Shown: one piece after another, positions 1 through 8,041 of the stretch
Numbering within the stretch: the stretch's first letter is position 1
How the letters are laid out: each line of letters begins with the position of its first letter
NCBI RefSeq assembly: GCF_012911975.1
Contig: NZ_SMDQ01000028.1
Coordinates: 1-64,000 of the forward strand
Direction: 5' to 3'
DNA length: 64,000 nucleotides
Source of the DNA: Nodosilinea sp. P-1105
GTDB taxonomy: Bacteria > Cyanobacteriota > Cyanobacteriia > Phormidesmidales > Phormidesmidaceae
Made by a program: the position numbers and the translations under genes
The notes under the pieces: model-generated
The model's database searches: none
The model's input: the letters and a program-made list of their open reading frames with translations, nothing else
What the model was told of the DNA's origin: nothing

Positions 1-68
1 CCTTGCCCGTCAGTCACTAAAAGCACAAACCCTCAGTCCCTTTCACTTAGAGGGTTTCCCGGCTTAAA

Positions 69-311
69 TCACACCCCAAATTCGTTGAGATAAACCTCGG
101 AATGCCCCAAATTTCTAAGAAATCGTTTGACCCCAATCTTTTTTTTCAAAAAGTCGGCTTCATCTTGGGCCAGTTGCTTGCGCTCAAAGGCGTAGGGTTG
201 CCGCTCTAGAACTTGGGCATAGATTTGATACAGGGCGCATTGCCGTTCTTCTCGGGCAGATTGGTAACTGACCGTAATCTCTTGAATTGCAAATTCATCA
301 GCAGATGTCAT
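69..311 (-). CDS. Small protein with partial phycobilisome rod-core linker domain
   Basis: An 80-residue protein. Residues about 25-75 (QIYAQVLERQPYAFER through KRFLRNLGHSEVYLNEF) resemble the first part of the PBS_linker_poly fold of rod-core linkers, with the typical pattern of a helix, then a basic FLR.LGHSE.Y segment. Family linker domains are about 130 residues, so this holds less than half. I start it at the internal ATG at 311 because AGGA lies about 8 bases upstream; the ORF track adds 12 N-terminal residues with no such site. It could be a standalone half-domain regulator or assembly factor, or a decayed linker. No phycobilisome gene is beside it. The domain match is from memory of the family. 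Confidence 0.6.
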   Translation of the reverse strand: MTSADEFAIQEITVSYQSAREERQCALYQIYAQVLERQPYAFERKQLAQDEADFLKKKIGVKRFLRNLGHSEVYLNEFGV

Positions 312-514
312 GGTAAATCGTCCTGCTACTACAGGCAAAGCCAACAAACGTTACCCCGACCCAAGCCGACGACTCGGTGAACAATCGGCACAGGGAAACT
401 GGAGATAGCCACCTTACCTAGGGCTGGCTAAACGCGACTGCGGAAAGGCTGTATAGCCCCGCTACCGTGATAGTTGTAGATTGCCCAGGGGCGATCGCAG
501 GCTCCCCGATTGAT

Positions 515-1960
515 TCATTTCTTAATATCTAACATCTCGACAATGCCCATCATGCCTTGATCTTCGTGGTCTAGCATGTGACAGTGGTAAACCGTTTTGC
601 CCACAAATTGGCGAAAGGCAATCCGAATGGTGGCGGTTTCGTAGGCAGGCACATTCACCACGTCTTTCCAGGCTTTGAGCGGTTCCGGTTGGCCGTTGCG
701 GGCCACCACTTGAAACGGGTTGGTGTGCAAATGGAAGGAATGATCCATCCCCGCCCGGTTGATGATCACCCAGTCTTCTACGGTGCCGACGTTGACCTGT
801 ACATCGACCCGGTGATGGTCGAAGGCACGGCCATTGATTAAAAATTGGTCGCCGGTTTCGGGGTCAAGACCGTGGTCTAGAACAAATTCTCGGGTGGTGG
901 TGGGTTCCGGTAAGGGATCTACTGTTCCCAGTGTTTCTGGCCAATCCCCTGCTACCCTGGGCGCCCCATAGTTGATCTGGGCGATGGGCAAGGGCTCGGT
1001 TTGCCCCAAGCTACCCATGTGGCCACCATGGCGGTTTGCCATCCCTGCCATCATGTCAGCCAAGCCGCGATCGTAGGGCAGGGTGACGAGGGGGTAAGTT
1101 CCTGGGGGCTGATCACCGGGAATCAGCATATCCACCCGCTCCCCAGGGGACAGCAGCACCTCATCTTGGGCGGTGGGGGCCTGGAGTGTGCCACCATCGG
1201 TAGCTATCAGCCACCAGGGATGGTTCTGGAGTCGCAGCCGGTAGATCCGAGAAGGAGAGGCGTTCAATAGCCGCAACCGCAGCAGCCCGCCCAGGGCCAG
1301 GGAGAGAGCGGGGTTGGCCTGGCCATTGGCGGTGATCAGGTCCCCTTCTCGCCCCCACATGCGGGCCATGGGCATGGGCTCTCGGACCTGGCCCTGGCGG
1401 TTGAGATCAAAATCTTGCAGCACCAGTACGGTCTCCTGGGCTGACTGCAGGGCGGGCAGTCGATCATCTGCCCCGCGCACGATGAACTCTCCGGCCAATC
1501 CGCTAAAGAGTTGCTGGGCCACGAGCCCATGGTAGTGGGGGTGATACCAAAATAGGCCAGCTGGATGGTCGGCAGGAATATCAAAAACGTAGTCAACGGT
1601 TTCGTTAGGGTTAACCGCTCGAAACGGGTTGTCGGCTAGCCCGGTGGGATCAACGTGGAGGCCGTGAAAATGGAGGTTAGTGGGCTGTTCAAGCTGGTTG
1701 GTAAAGCGAATTTGGACGCGATCGCCAGGGTTGACCTCTAACCTAGGGCCAGGCACCTGCTGGTTATAGGTCATTAGCTGGGCCGTACGACCAGCCAAAG
1801 GTACAGAGGTCAGCTGGGCGGTCAAATCTACCTCTAGCAACCCAGCTTGGCTGCGGTACAGGGTTGATTTGGGGGCAGATAGCTGGCTTGTGGCACAACG
1901 GGGTAGTAGGGCGATCCCAGCGATCGCCGTAGAGAAGGCTAAAAATTGTCGCCGGTCCAT
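515..1960 (-). CDS. Multicopper oxidase (laccase/CueO-like), Tat-exported
   Basis: A 481-residue, three-cupredoxin multicopper oxidase. The N-terminus MDRRQFLAFSTAIAGIALLP is a twin-arginine type signal, and a Cys follows soon after (LPRCATS), so lipidation is possible. All four copper motifs are visible: HFHGLH near residue 97, WYHPHYHG near 140, HSFHLH near 407 and YHCHMLDHEDQGMMG near 460, with a Met as likely T1 axial ligand. The family oxidises Cu(I), Mn(II) or phenolics and reduces O2 to water in the periplasm. It is divergent from a MerR-type metal regulator 182 bp away, which suggests metal (perhaps copper) induction. The exact substrate cannot be told from sequence. Confidence 0.9.
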   Translation of the reverse strand: MDRRQFLAFSTAIAGIALLPRCATSQLSAPKSTLYRSQAGLLEVDLTAQLTSVPLAGRTAQLMTYNQQVPGPRLEVNPGDRVQIRFTNQLEQPTNLHFHGLHVDPTGLADNPFRAVNPNETVDYVFDIPADHPAGLFWYHPHYHGLVAQQLFSGLAGEFIVRGADDRLPALQSAQETVLVLQDFDLNRQGQVREPMPMARMWGREGDLITANGQANPALSLALGGLLRLRLLNASPSRIYRLRLQNHPWWLIATDGGTLQAPTAQDEVLLSPGERVDMLIPGDQPPGTYPLVTLPYDRGLADMMAGMANRHGGHMGSLGQTEPLPIAQINYGAPRVAGDWPETLGTVDPLPEPTTTREFVLDHGLDPETGDQFLINGRAFDHHRVDVQVNVGTVEDWVIINRAGMDHSFHLHTNPFQVVARNGQPEPLKAWKDVVNVPAYETATIRIAFRQFVGKTVYHCHMLDHEDQGMMGIVEMLDIKK

Positions 1961-2081
1961 CCGCCCCTAATGTGTGGTGAAGACTACCCTCTTATTTTAA
2001 GGGGTGATTTTTAAACAGGTTATTTTGAAAGGTAAAGCGATCGCGGTTGGCGATCCAGCGATAGGCTGGCCCAATCAATCC

Positions 2082-2103
2082 ATCTCTCCATGGAGCTGGA
2101 GAT
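2082..2103. promoter_or_regulatory. Candidate MerR-family operator dyad
   Basis: ATCTCTCCATGGAGCTGGAGAT has outer arms ATCTC/GAGAT and an inner perfect 10-bp palindrome CTCCATGGAG. It lies in the divergent spacer between the multicopper oxidase and the MerR regulator, 39 bases before the regulator start. MerR proteins bind dyads between -35 and -10 elements. I cannot place those elements with confidence, so the role is inferred. Confidence 0.35.
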
Positions 2104-2142
2104 TTGAGCTATGGTAAAGGCACGAGCTTAGGGAGTAAACCG

Positions 2143-2571
2143 ATGGCAACCACTACTGTTCTAAATCCGCCAGCGCTAATGCGCATTGGTGACCTTAGCC
2201 GCCAGAGCCAAGTGCCGATTAAAACCATTCGGTATTACGAAGAACTGGGACTACTAAGCGCTGAGAGCCGTAGCGAAGGAGGGTTTCGCCAATTTTCGCC
2301 CAGTTGCTTGCAGCGGCTAAACTTTATCAAGCAAGCTAAGGCGCTGGGGCTGAGTCTGCAAGAGATTCACCACATTTTGCAGATTTATGACGAAGGGCAA
2401 AAACCCTGTGACGAGGTGAAGCAAACTCTGCACAGCAAAATTCAAGACATTGAGCAGCGAATTCAGCAATTGAGCTTGCTGAAGGCCCATCTTCAACAAC
2501 TACTCACCGACGCCGATGTCACGACCCAGCCAGGGGCTACCATATGCCCCATCATTGAGCATCAGGGGTAA
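2143..2571 (+). CDS. MerR-family heavy-metal-responsive regulator
   Basis: A 142-residue MerR/CueR-type activator. The winged helix begins [20 protein letters not shown], followed by EELGLL and GGFRQFS. A long dimerisation helix follows and then a C-terminal metal loop. Cysteines sit where metal sensors of this group carry them: KPCDEV at the start of the dimer helix and TICPII in the loop. The pattern is closer to CadR/PbrR/ZntR-like sensors than to CueR, so the metal is uncertain. ATG 2143 is chosen over the TTG at 2104 because GGGAG precedes it at good spacing. Its last 20 bases overlap the convergent rph gene. Confidence 0.85.
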   Translation: MATTTVLNPPALMRIGDLSRQSQVPIKTIRYYEELGLLSAESRSEGGFRQFSPSCLQRLNFIKQAKALGLSLQEIHHILQIYDEGQKPCDEVKQTLHSKIQDIEQRIQQLSLLKAHLQQLLTDADVTTQPGATICPIIEHQG

Positions 2572-3301
2572 GCGATGTTTTCTCGTTGGCGATCGCGGCT
2601 TGTTGGGCCGTTAGCAGTTGCTGAATCCCTGTTTCTCCCAGGTCCAGCATTTGGTTCAACTGCTGACGGCTAAAGCTGCCCTCTTCGGCAGTGCCTTGCA
2701 TTTCTACAATGGCCAGATTTTCGTTCAGCACCAGGTTAAAGTCCACTGCGGCCGCCACATCTTCTTCGTATTTCAAGTCCAGCAACGCCTGCTGGTCTAC
2801 CAGGCCGATTGACACTGCCGCCACCTGATGGACTAAAGGAGATTGGGCTAAATCACCGCGATCGAGCAGGCTCTGGATGGCATCCTGGAGGGCGACAAAG
2901 CCCCCGGTAATCGAGGCCGTGCGGGTGCCTGCATCCGCTTGTAGCACATCCGCATCCACCGTCAGGGTGCGCTCCCCCAGTCGGGCAAAGTCGAGGGTAG
3001 AGCGCAAGCTGCGACCAATGAGCCGTTGAATCTCCTGGGTCCGACCAGACAACTTCAACAGTTCTCGGGAATGGCGCTGCGGCGTAGCCCCCGGCAGCAT
3101 TCGGTATTCTGCGGTTAGCCAGCCCTGGCCCGATCCTTCCAGAAATCGGGGCACCCCGTCTGTTACCGAAACGGTGCATAGCACTTTGGTGTTGCCACAG
3201 TGGGTCAGCACTGACCCGGCGGCATACTTGGTAAAGTGTCGTTCAAACTTGACAGGTCGGAGTTGATCAGGACGTCGACCATCTGGGCGCTGCCAAACCA
3301 T
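2552..3301 (-). CDS. rph: Ribonuclease PH
   Basis: A 249-residue phosphorolytic 3' exoribonuclease that trims tRNA 3' extensions. The RNase PH signatures are clear: [17 protein letters not shown] at the N-terminus, [30 protein letters not shown], and the phosphate-site region [20 protein letters not shown]. The start is the ATG at 3301, preceded by AAGGGAG. The ORF-track start adds 21 residues with no family match. Length fits the family (about 240). It converges on and overlaps the MerR gene by 20 bases. Confidence 0.95.
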   Translation of the reverse strand: MVWQRPDGRRPDQLRPVKFERHFTKYAAGSVLTHCGNTKVLCTVSVTDGVPRFLEGSGQGWLTAEYRMLPGATPQRHSRELLKLSGRTQEIQRLIGRSLRSTLDFARLGERTLTVDADVLQADAGTRTASITGGFVALQDAIQSLLDRGDLAQSPLVHQVAAVSIGLVDQQALLDLKYEEDVAAAVDFNLVLNENLAIVEMQGTAEEGSFSRQQLNQMLDLGETGIQQLLTAQQAAIANEKTSLTPDAQ

Positions 3302-3506
3302 AAAGGCTCCCTTAACGATGCCGTCCCTAGAATACAGCAGGCTGGGTTGCGCGGATCGGGTCAATTAGCGGCGGCAAGGAACAAAAATATCGCTAGCAAT
3401 ACATTTGAACTTAAAATACATCTAGGGTTACTTAGCGATTCACAGGGTAAAAAGTACGCTATATTTAGCCCAGCCTTTCCCAATATTGCCCCTAGTCAGT
3501 GGTCTG

Positions 3507-4064
3507 ATGGTCTCTCAACTTAAAGTTACTGGTTTCTCCAATGCTCCCCAGGGGGCGATCGCCCGCCACCCCCTATTACAAACCGTTGAGGGAACGGTAC
3601 AGGTGTTTACCGCTGTACACCGTAGCTTTTTCACCAATGTGATGGTGCAGGCCCTACGCATTGCCGACCAGGGTAAGGCCGTGCTGGTGGTGCAATTCCT
3701 CAAAGGAGGCATGCATCAGGGGCCTGATCACCCTATGCAGCTAGGTCAAAACCTCGACTGGGTACGCTGCGCCATGCCCAGCTGTATCCATGGTCCAGAC
3801 GTAACCGCGACCGAGCAGCAGGCTGTACAAGACCTGTGGCGGCACACCCAACAGTTGGTTAGTAAAGGACGCTACGGCTTGGTGGTGCTGGATGAGTTGA
3901 GCCTGGCGGTCAATTACCAACTAATTCCCACCCAAGAGGTGATTGACTTAGTCCAGCAGCGTCCCCCCCAGGTGGATGTGATTTTAACTGGCCCAGAAAT
4001 GCCCGAAGCCATCCTCGGCATCGCTGACCAAGTGACTGAATTTCGCCGTCAGTTTTTACCCTAG
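3507..4064 (+). CDS. CobA/CobO/BtuR-like protein without Walker A
   Basis: A 185-residue relative of ATP:corrinoid adenosyltransferases. Recognisable parts are VLVVQFLKGG (BtuR: hhhQFhKG), a WRHTQQLVSKGRYGLVVLDELSLAVNY block matching the LDE segment, and the VDVILTGPEMPE stretch. At the place where BtuR carries GNGKGKTT, this protein reads VFTAVHRSFFTNVM, so the P-loop lysine is absent. It therefore probably does not bind ATP the usual way. Cyanobacterial genomes carry similar P-loop-less homologues of unknown role. The window also encodes a cobalamin-dependent ribonucleotide reductase, but the link is only suggestive. Start ATG 3507 is chosen over an upstream start lacking a match. Confidence 0.75.
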   Translation: MVSQLKVTGFSNAPQGAIARHPLLQTVEGTVQVFTAVHRSFFTNVMVQALRIADQGKAVLVVQFLKGGMHQGPDHPMQLGQNLDWVRCAMPSCIHGPDVTATEQQAVQDLWRHTQQLVSKGRYGLVVLDELSLAVNYQLIPTQEVIDLVQQRPPQVDVILTGPEMPEAILGIADQVTEFRRQFLP

Positions 4065-4082
4065 GGCTACCTGGCAGCAATC

Positions 4083-4193
4083 TGACTACCGCTGCTGAGG
4101 GTGTCAGGTATCAGGTGTCAGGTGTCAGGAATAGTTAGCTGTCCTCTGCCTTTTGCCTTTTGCCTTTTGCCTTCCGCCCTCTGCCCTCTGCCT
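4083..4193. repeat. Heptamer tandem repeats (GGTGTCA and TTTTGCC types)
   Basis: First comes a block TGACTACCGCTGCTGAGG followed by GGTGTCA-type heptamers and GGAATAGTT. Then come four to five TTTTGCC-like heptamers drifting to CTCTGCC. The first block recurs nearly intact at 13111-13157. These are short tandemly repeated repetitive (STRR) sequences of the cyanobacterial type. Confidence 0.8.
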
Positions 4194-4219
4194 CGTTACA
4201 CCGCCTTACCCCACTAACT

Positions 4220-5473
4220 ATGATTAAAAACGACGCCTGGATTCATAAAATGGCCACCGCTGGGATGATTCATCCCTTCCAACCATCCCTAGTTAGACAT
4301 GTGGAGCAAGGAGACAGTGGCCCGGCCCAAGCCGTGATTAGCTATGGGCTTTCATCCTACGGGTATGACATTCGTCTATCCCCGGCAGAGTTTCGTATCT
4401 TTCGCCACATTCCTGGCACCGTGGTCGATCCCAAGCGCTTTAGCCCCGACAACCTGGAACCCACGGCCCTGAAAACCGATGATAGCGGCAGCTACTTTAT
4501 TTTGCCGGCCCACTCCTATGGTCTCGGGGTGGCCCTGGAAAAAATTGCAGTACCCAACAACATCAGTGTGATTTGCATTGGCAAGTCTACCTATGCCCGC
4601 TGTTTTCGGGGAGATACCCGGGTGGCTTTGGTAGATGGTACAGCTCCAACCTTGGCAGACATGGCCGAGCGATCCCGGCAGGGAGAACTATTTTGGGGCT
4701 ACAGTATTGGTCCCCATGGGCGGCTGATGGTTACTTTGCTGGAGCAACCCCGCTATATCGGGCATGATTCACTCATCGAGATTGTGCTGGATAACGATGA
4801 GTCCATTTTTTGCACCCCTGATCACCAGTTTTTAACCCGTGATGGGCGTATGGTTGAGGCACATCAGCTAAGACCCCAGGACTCTCTGATGCCGCTTTAT
4901 CGCCACCTAGCTAGGGGCTATGAAATGGTGTATCAACCGCTCAACGGCCATCTCTACCCAACCCATCGTCTGAGTGATGAATGGAATCTACGCCACGGTA
5001 TCTATGCCGCTCAACCCAATAGAACTGGGTCCATTCGAGGTGCCGCTCGGTATCTGAATTGTGATCGATCTGTGTTTAGGCGATTTCCAGAAGAGATCCG
5101 GGCGTTCCGAGGCCAAGACGCCAAGAGCACCGCAGGGTATAGAAACCATAAAGTAGCGGCCGTACGTGATGTAGCCGGAACCCATGATGTGTACTGCCTC
5201 ACTGTGCCTGAAGCTGGAAACTTTGCCTTAGAAGCTGGGGTTTTCGTTCATAACTGCGGCATTATTGCCAACCTGACCCCTGCCGAAGCGGGTTGGCGAG
5301 GGCATTTGACGTTGGAGTTCTCTAACTCCTCCAGTGCCGACTGCCGCATTTATGCCAACGAGGGTGTTGTCCAGTTGATTTTCTTTGAAGGGGAACCCTG
5401 CCAAGTCAGCTATGACACTCGCCAGGGCAAATACCAGGACCAGGGGGAGCAGGTCACCCTGGCTAAGGTATAA
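4220..5473 (+). CDS. dcd: dCTP deaminase interrupted by an in-frame intein
   Basis: A 417-residue precursor. After removal of a 218-residue intein the exteins join to 199 residues, the normal Dcd length (E. coli 193). The enzyme converts dCTP to dUTP for thymidylate synthesis. The N-extein holds GLSSYGYDIRL and ends at GKSTYAR, matching E. coli GRSSLAR (catalytic Ser111, Arg115). The C-extein starts CGIIANLTPAEAGWRGHLTLEFSN, which carries the catalytic Glu. The intein thus sits between two active-site residues, so the unspliced protein should be inactive. ATG 4220 opens the family match; the ORF track adds 20 residues encoded by STRR DNA. Confidence 0.95.
   Translation: MIKNDAWIHKMATAGMIHPFQPSLVRHVEQGDSGPAQAVISYGLSSYGYDIRLSPAEFRIFRHIPGTVVDPKRFSPDNLEPTALKTDDSGSYFILPAHSYGLGVALEKIAVPNNISVICIGKSTYARCFRGDTRVALVDGTAPTLADMAERSRQGELFWGYSIGPHGRLMVTLLEQPRYIGHDSLIEIVLDNDESIFCTPDHQFLTRDGRMVEAHQLRPQDSLMPLYRHLARGYEMVYQPLNGHLYPTHRLSDEWNLRHGIYAAQPNRTGSIRGAARYLNCDRSVFRRFPEEIRAFRGQDAKSTAGYRNHKVAAVRDVAGTHDVYCLTVPEAGNFALEAGVFVHNCGIIANLTPAEAGWRGHLTLEFSNSSSADCRIYANEGVVQLIFFEGEPCQVSYDTRQGKYQDQGEQVTLAKV
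4601..5254 (+). other. Mini-intein in Dcd
   Basis: Residues 128-345 of the precursor. Block A is CFRGDTRVALVDG, with Cys1 as the first nucleophile. Block B is CTPDHQFLTRDG, with the Thr-x-x-His motif. Block F is NHKV through HDVYCLTVPEAGNFAL and block G is VFVHN followed by Cys+1. All splicing residues (Cys1, TxxH, penultimate His, terminal Asn, Cys+1) are present, so it should be active. At 218 residues there is no room for a LAGLIDADG endonuclease. The central part (NLRHGIYAAQPNRTGSIRG onward) is unusual filler, perhaps a worn endonuclease or linker. Confidence 0.93.
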
Positions 5474-5479
5474 AGCATC

Positions 5480-5565
5480 GGTACAGTATGCAAGATCCCA
5501 GGGTTCTGCTCTGGGATATTCCAAAATTCCGGGCTAACCAGTCTAAGAACCCTGGGATCTGTACC
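5480..5565. repeat. Inverted repeat downstream of dcd with alternative pairings
   Basis: AGATCCCAGGGTTCT (5493-5507) pairs perfectly over 15 bases with AGAACCCTGGGATCT (5546-5560). The outer bases GGTAC/GTACC (5480-5484, 5561-5565) also match. Inside, ATCCCAG can instead pair with CTGGGAT at 5511-5517. No T-run follows, so this is not a classic terminator. It may be a transcript-end structure or a small palindromic element. Confidence 0.6.
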
Positions 5566-5625
5566 GGCGTTATAGGGATTAAAGACGTCTGAGTACTATC
5601 CTGTCTTATGTGAATCGTGGAAAGT

Positions 5626-6078
5626 CTACGACACCCTGACTAAAACCACATTTTCCTCGATTTTAGCTTCAAACTGACCTAGAGCCTGGCTGGCTGGCCC
5701 AGCGGTGACATCACCATCAGCATCAAACTGAGATCCATGGCAAGGACAAGCAAATAATCCCTGATCATCCTCCCAAGCTACGGTGCAACCTTGGTGGGGA
5801 CATAGGGCATCAACGGTAATGAGGGTGTCTGGGTTATCGGGACTACGAATAACTGCTACAGTTTGGCCCTGGAAGGAATTGCTAGAGAGGGACCCAGTGG
5901 CATCTAGCTGATCAACTGTGCCCAGGGCGGCAAAGCCATCATCTCGGGAGGAACCGTTAGGGGCAATATCCTGTGCAGCAGTGGTGGTGGAGTCATCGGT
6001 TTGGCAGGCGGCGATCGCGATCGGTAGAGTACTGGCCAGAAGCCCGAGGCTAAGCAGGTTGAAGTGGCGGCGGTTCAT
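5626..6078 (-). CDS. Rieske [2Fe-2S] lipoprotein
   Basis: A 150-residue Rieske protein. The cluster motifs are CPHQGC and CPCHGS, about 20 residues apart, with the family's FDADGDVTAGPA stretch after them. The N-terminus MNRRHFNLLSLGLL..IAIAACQ gives a lipobox, so it is probably a lipid-anchored extracytoplasmic protein. It is not the cytochrome b6f PetC, which is longer and has an uncleaved membrane helix. It lies 182 bp downstream of ccsA on the same strand, so it may share that transcript. Its partner is unknown; the nearby b-type and multihaem cytochromes are candidates. Confidence 0.88.
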   Translation of the reverse strand: MNRRHFNLLSLGLLASTLPIAIAACQTDDSTTTAAQDIAPNGSSRDDGFAALGTVDQLDATGSLSSNSFQGQTVAVIRSPDNPDTLITVDALCPHQGCTVAWEDDQGLFACPCHGSQFDADGDVTAGPASQALGQFEAKIEENVVLVRVS

Positions 6079-6260
6079 AGAGAGTGGATGGGTAGAGGGG
6101 CGATGGGTGGTAAACGCGGAGCGCCTTCCCGCAGGGTAGGAGGGACGGCGTAGGGGCGGATCTGGGTATCCGCCCTATCCCGAGGAATTGGGAGATGGGG
6201 AGTTTTGAGTTAGATAGGGAAGGAACAGATCGAGGTGTCCGCCCAGAGGAAGTAAGTAAC

Positions 6261-7946
6261 CTAATTTTCTGGAGAATATTGGGTTACGGTCTGGGGCCAG
6301 CGCAGCCAGCCCTTGTGGCGGGCGGCAGTGACCAGTACAAACAGTAGATCTAGGCCAACGACACTGGCGATCGCCAGTTCAGAACCGCCAGTGCCAAAGC
6401 CGTAGCTGTGTAGCCCGGTGCCCAGGACAAAATTGACCCCGTACCAGGCCATCAACACCCCATTGAACGAAACAACGCTGGCAACGGTGAGGCCGAAGTC
6501 ACCAATCCAGCCCACCAGGCGGCCGTGCAGGGGGGCCAGGTAGCACAGCAGGGCAATCAGAGCCCAGGTTTCCTTCGGATCCCAGCCCCAGAATCGGCCC
6601 CAGGAGAAGTGCGCCCAAATCCCCCCCAGGATGATGCCAGCGGTCAGCAGCAGCACCCCCACTTGCAACACCTGATAGTTCAGCTGGGAGAGGGTTTTAA
6701 TTCGTCCTTTGGCCTGGGGGGTAAACAGGTAGTTGCCCAGGGTAAGGTGGCCTAGGCCCAGGGCTAAGGCAAAGCTGGCGTAGCTAAGGGCGATGGTAGG
6801 CACATGGATACTCAGCCAAAAATTATCCCGCAGTACCGGTACCAGGGGTGAAATGCTGGGATCGAGCACGGCGGGCAGGCTATCGGCCAACACCAGACAC
6901 ACCACGGCCAGGGGGGCCGCCACCAGCAGGTAGTAACGACGGCGAGAGATGAGCTCAAACATCAACGCGATCGCAGCAATGCCAAAGCCCACCCACACGA
7001 CTGACTCGTACATGTTGGTTACCGGCGGCCGTCCGGCAATCTGCATGCGCAGGAAAAAGCCGTAACTTTGCACCGCAATACCAGCGGTAAACAGGCCTAG
7101 GGCACTCCAGTAGACTGGCCAGCGCAGGCTTAGCAGCATCGCCCCCAACGCCAACGCATAGAGCTGCCAAGCCTTGCCAAAGGGATGAAAGTGGTTAAAG
7201 TGCACTTCCTCGGCCAGCTTTGCTTGATTGGGATAGATCGTCGGGCTCAGCTGTTGCAGTCCAGCCTTGAGGTCGATCGCCAGCTGCCCCACCAGCGGCA
7301 GGTGATTCCCATGGCTGAGTAGGCTTTGCTGCATCATGGCAAACTGAGCCAGCAGCGGTGCCACGGCGTCTGGATCATAGTATTGCTGAGCCGTTGCCAG
7401 CCCTACCCAGGTACCCTTGCTATCTGTGGGGTGGGGTACGATCGGCAGTTGCTGATCTCCCACGGTTTGATACAGCAGATTCACCCGGTCTTCTACGGTC
7501 AGAGCCTCCCGCTGATTGCGGCTGAGATCATCGTCGTTGATCTGCTGCTGGTGGGCCTGCTGCACCAGTGCCCCCAAGGCACCGTTCCCCATCAGTTCCT
7601 GAAAGGTAAACTGCTTGCGGTCTAAGTCCAGACCCACCGCCTCCTTCAGGGGCCGATAGCTGACTAGAATAAACGGCTCCTCGTTCCAGTTGCGGGTGTT
7701 AAACCACAGTTGTAGGTAGGTACTGAGGTAGTCCTGGGTCTCTCCCTCTGGGGGCTGATAGGTGGTAGCACCGTGAATTTGGGCCACGGTTTCCTTGGCC
7801 ACCGTGTCCAGGGGTTTCTTGCGACCATCTAGCTGCACGGCTAAAGTGCGCAGAGGGTCTAAACCATCGGGTTGAAACTGGCTCAGGGGTATGATCAACA
7901 CCAGGCAGCCGAGGCAGAGTCCGATCAGAAATTTGGTTAGGTTCAT
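6261..7946 (-). CDS. ccsA: Cytochrome c maturation protein CcsA, N-terminally extended
   Basis: A 561-residue System II haem-delivery protein. The C-terminal half carries the CcsA core: GRPPVTNMYESVVWVGFG, the external His segment LSIHVPTIALSYASF, the WWD motif WGRFWGWDPKETW near residues 448-460, and a second His in LHSYGFG. Several membrane helices are visible. The first 270 or so residues are an extra domain with one leading helix and a large, mostly soluble part. Usual cyanobacterial CcsA is about 320-350 residues. The long form resembles the ResB/ResC-type arrangement used beside multihaem cytochromes in other phyla. It is co-oriented with ccsB, 95 bp downstream. A second, housekeeping ccsA elsewhere is expected but not visible. 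Confidence 0.88.
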   Translation of the reverse strand: MNLTKFLIGLCLGCLVLIIPLSQFQPDGLDPLRTLAVQLDGRKKPLDTVAKETVAQIHGATTYQPPEGETQDYLSTYLQLWFNTRNWNEEPFILVSYRPLKEAVGLDLDRKQFTFQELMGNGALGALVQQAHQQQINDDDLSRNQREALTVEDRVNLLYQTVGDQQLPIVPHPTDSKGTWVGLATAQQYYDPDAVAPLLAQFAMMQQSLLSHGNHLPLVGQLAIDLKAGLQQLSPTIYPNQAKLAEEVHFNHFHPFGKAWQLYALALGAMLLSLRWPVYWSALGLFTAGIAVQSYGFFLRMQIAGRPPVTNMYESVVWVGFGIAAIALMFELISRRRYYLLVAAPLAVVCLVLADSLPAVLDPSISPLVPVLRDNFWLSIHVPTIALSYASFALALGLGHLTLGNYLFTPQAKGRIKTLSQLNYQVLQVGVLLLTAGIILGGIWAHFSWGRFWGWDPKETWALIALLCYLAPLHGRLVGWIGDFGLTVASVVSFNGVLMAWYGVNFVLGTGLHSYGFGTGGSELAIASVVGLDLLFVLVTAARHKGWLRWPQTVTQYSPEN

Positions 7947-8041
7947 GGTTGGTGGGGGAGATGGGGGAGATGGGGGAGTGATGGAGTGGGGAATCGGGTA
8001 GGGGCAGACTGGTGTGTCTGCCCTGGCGGGTAACGAGGCCG

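Noticed and set aside
3236-3523. 95-residue plus-strand ORF between rph and the BtuR-like gene
   Set aside because: Its first part is antisense to rph and the rest has intergenic composition; the rph start and the BtuR-like start explain the region.
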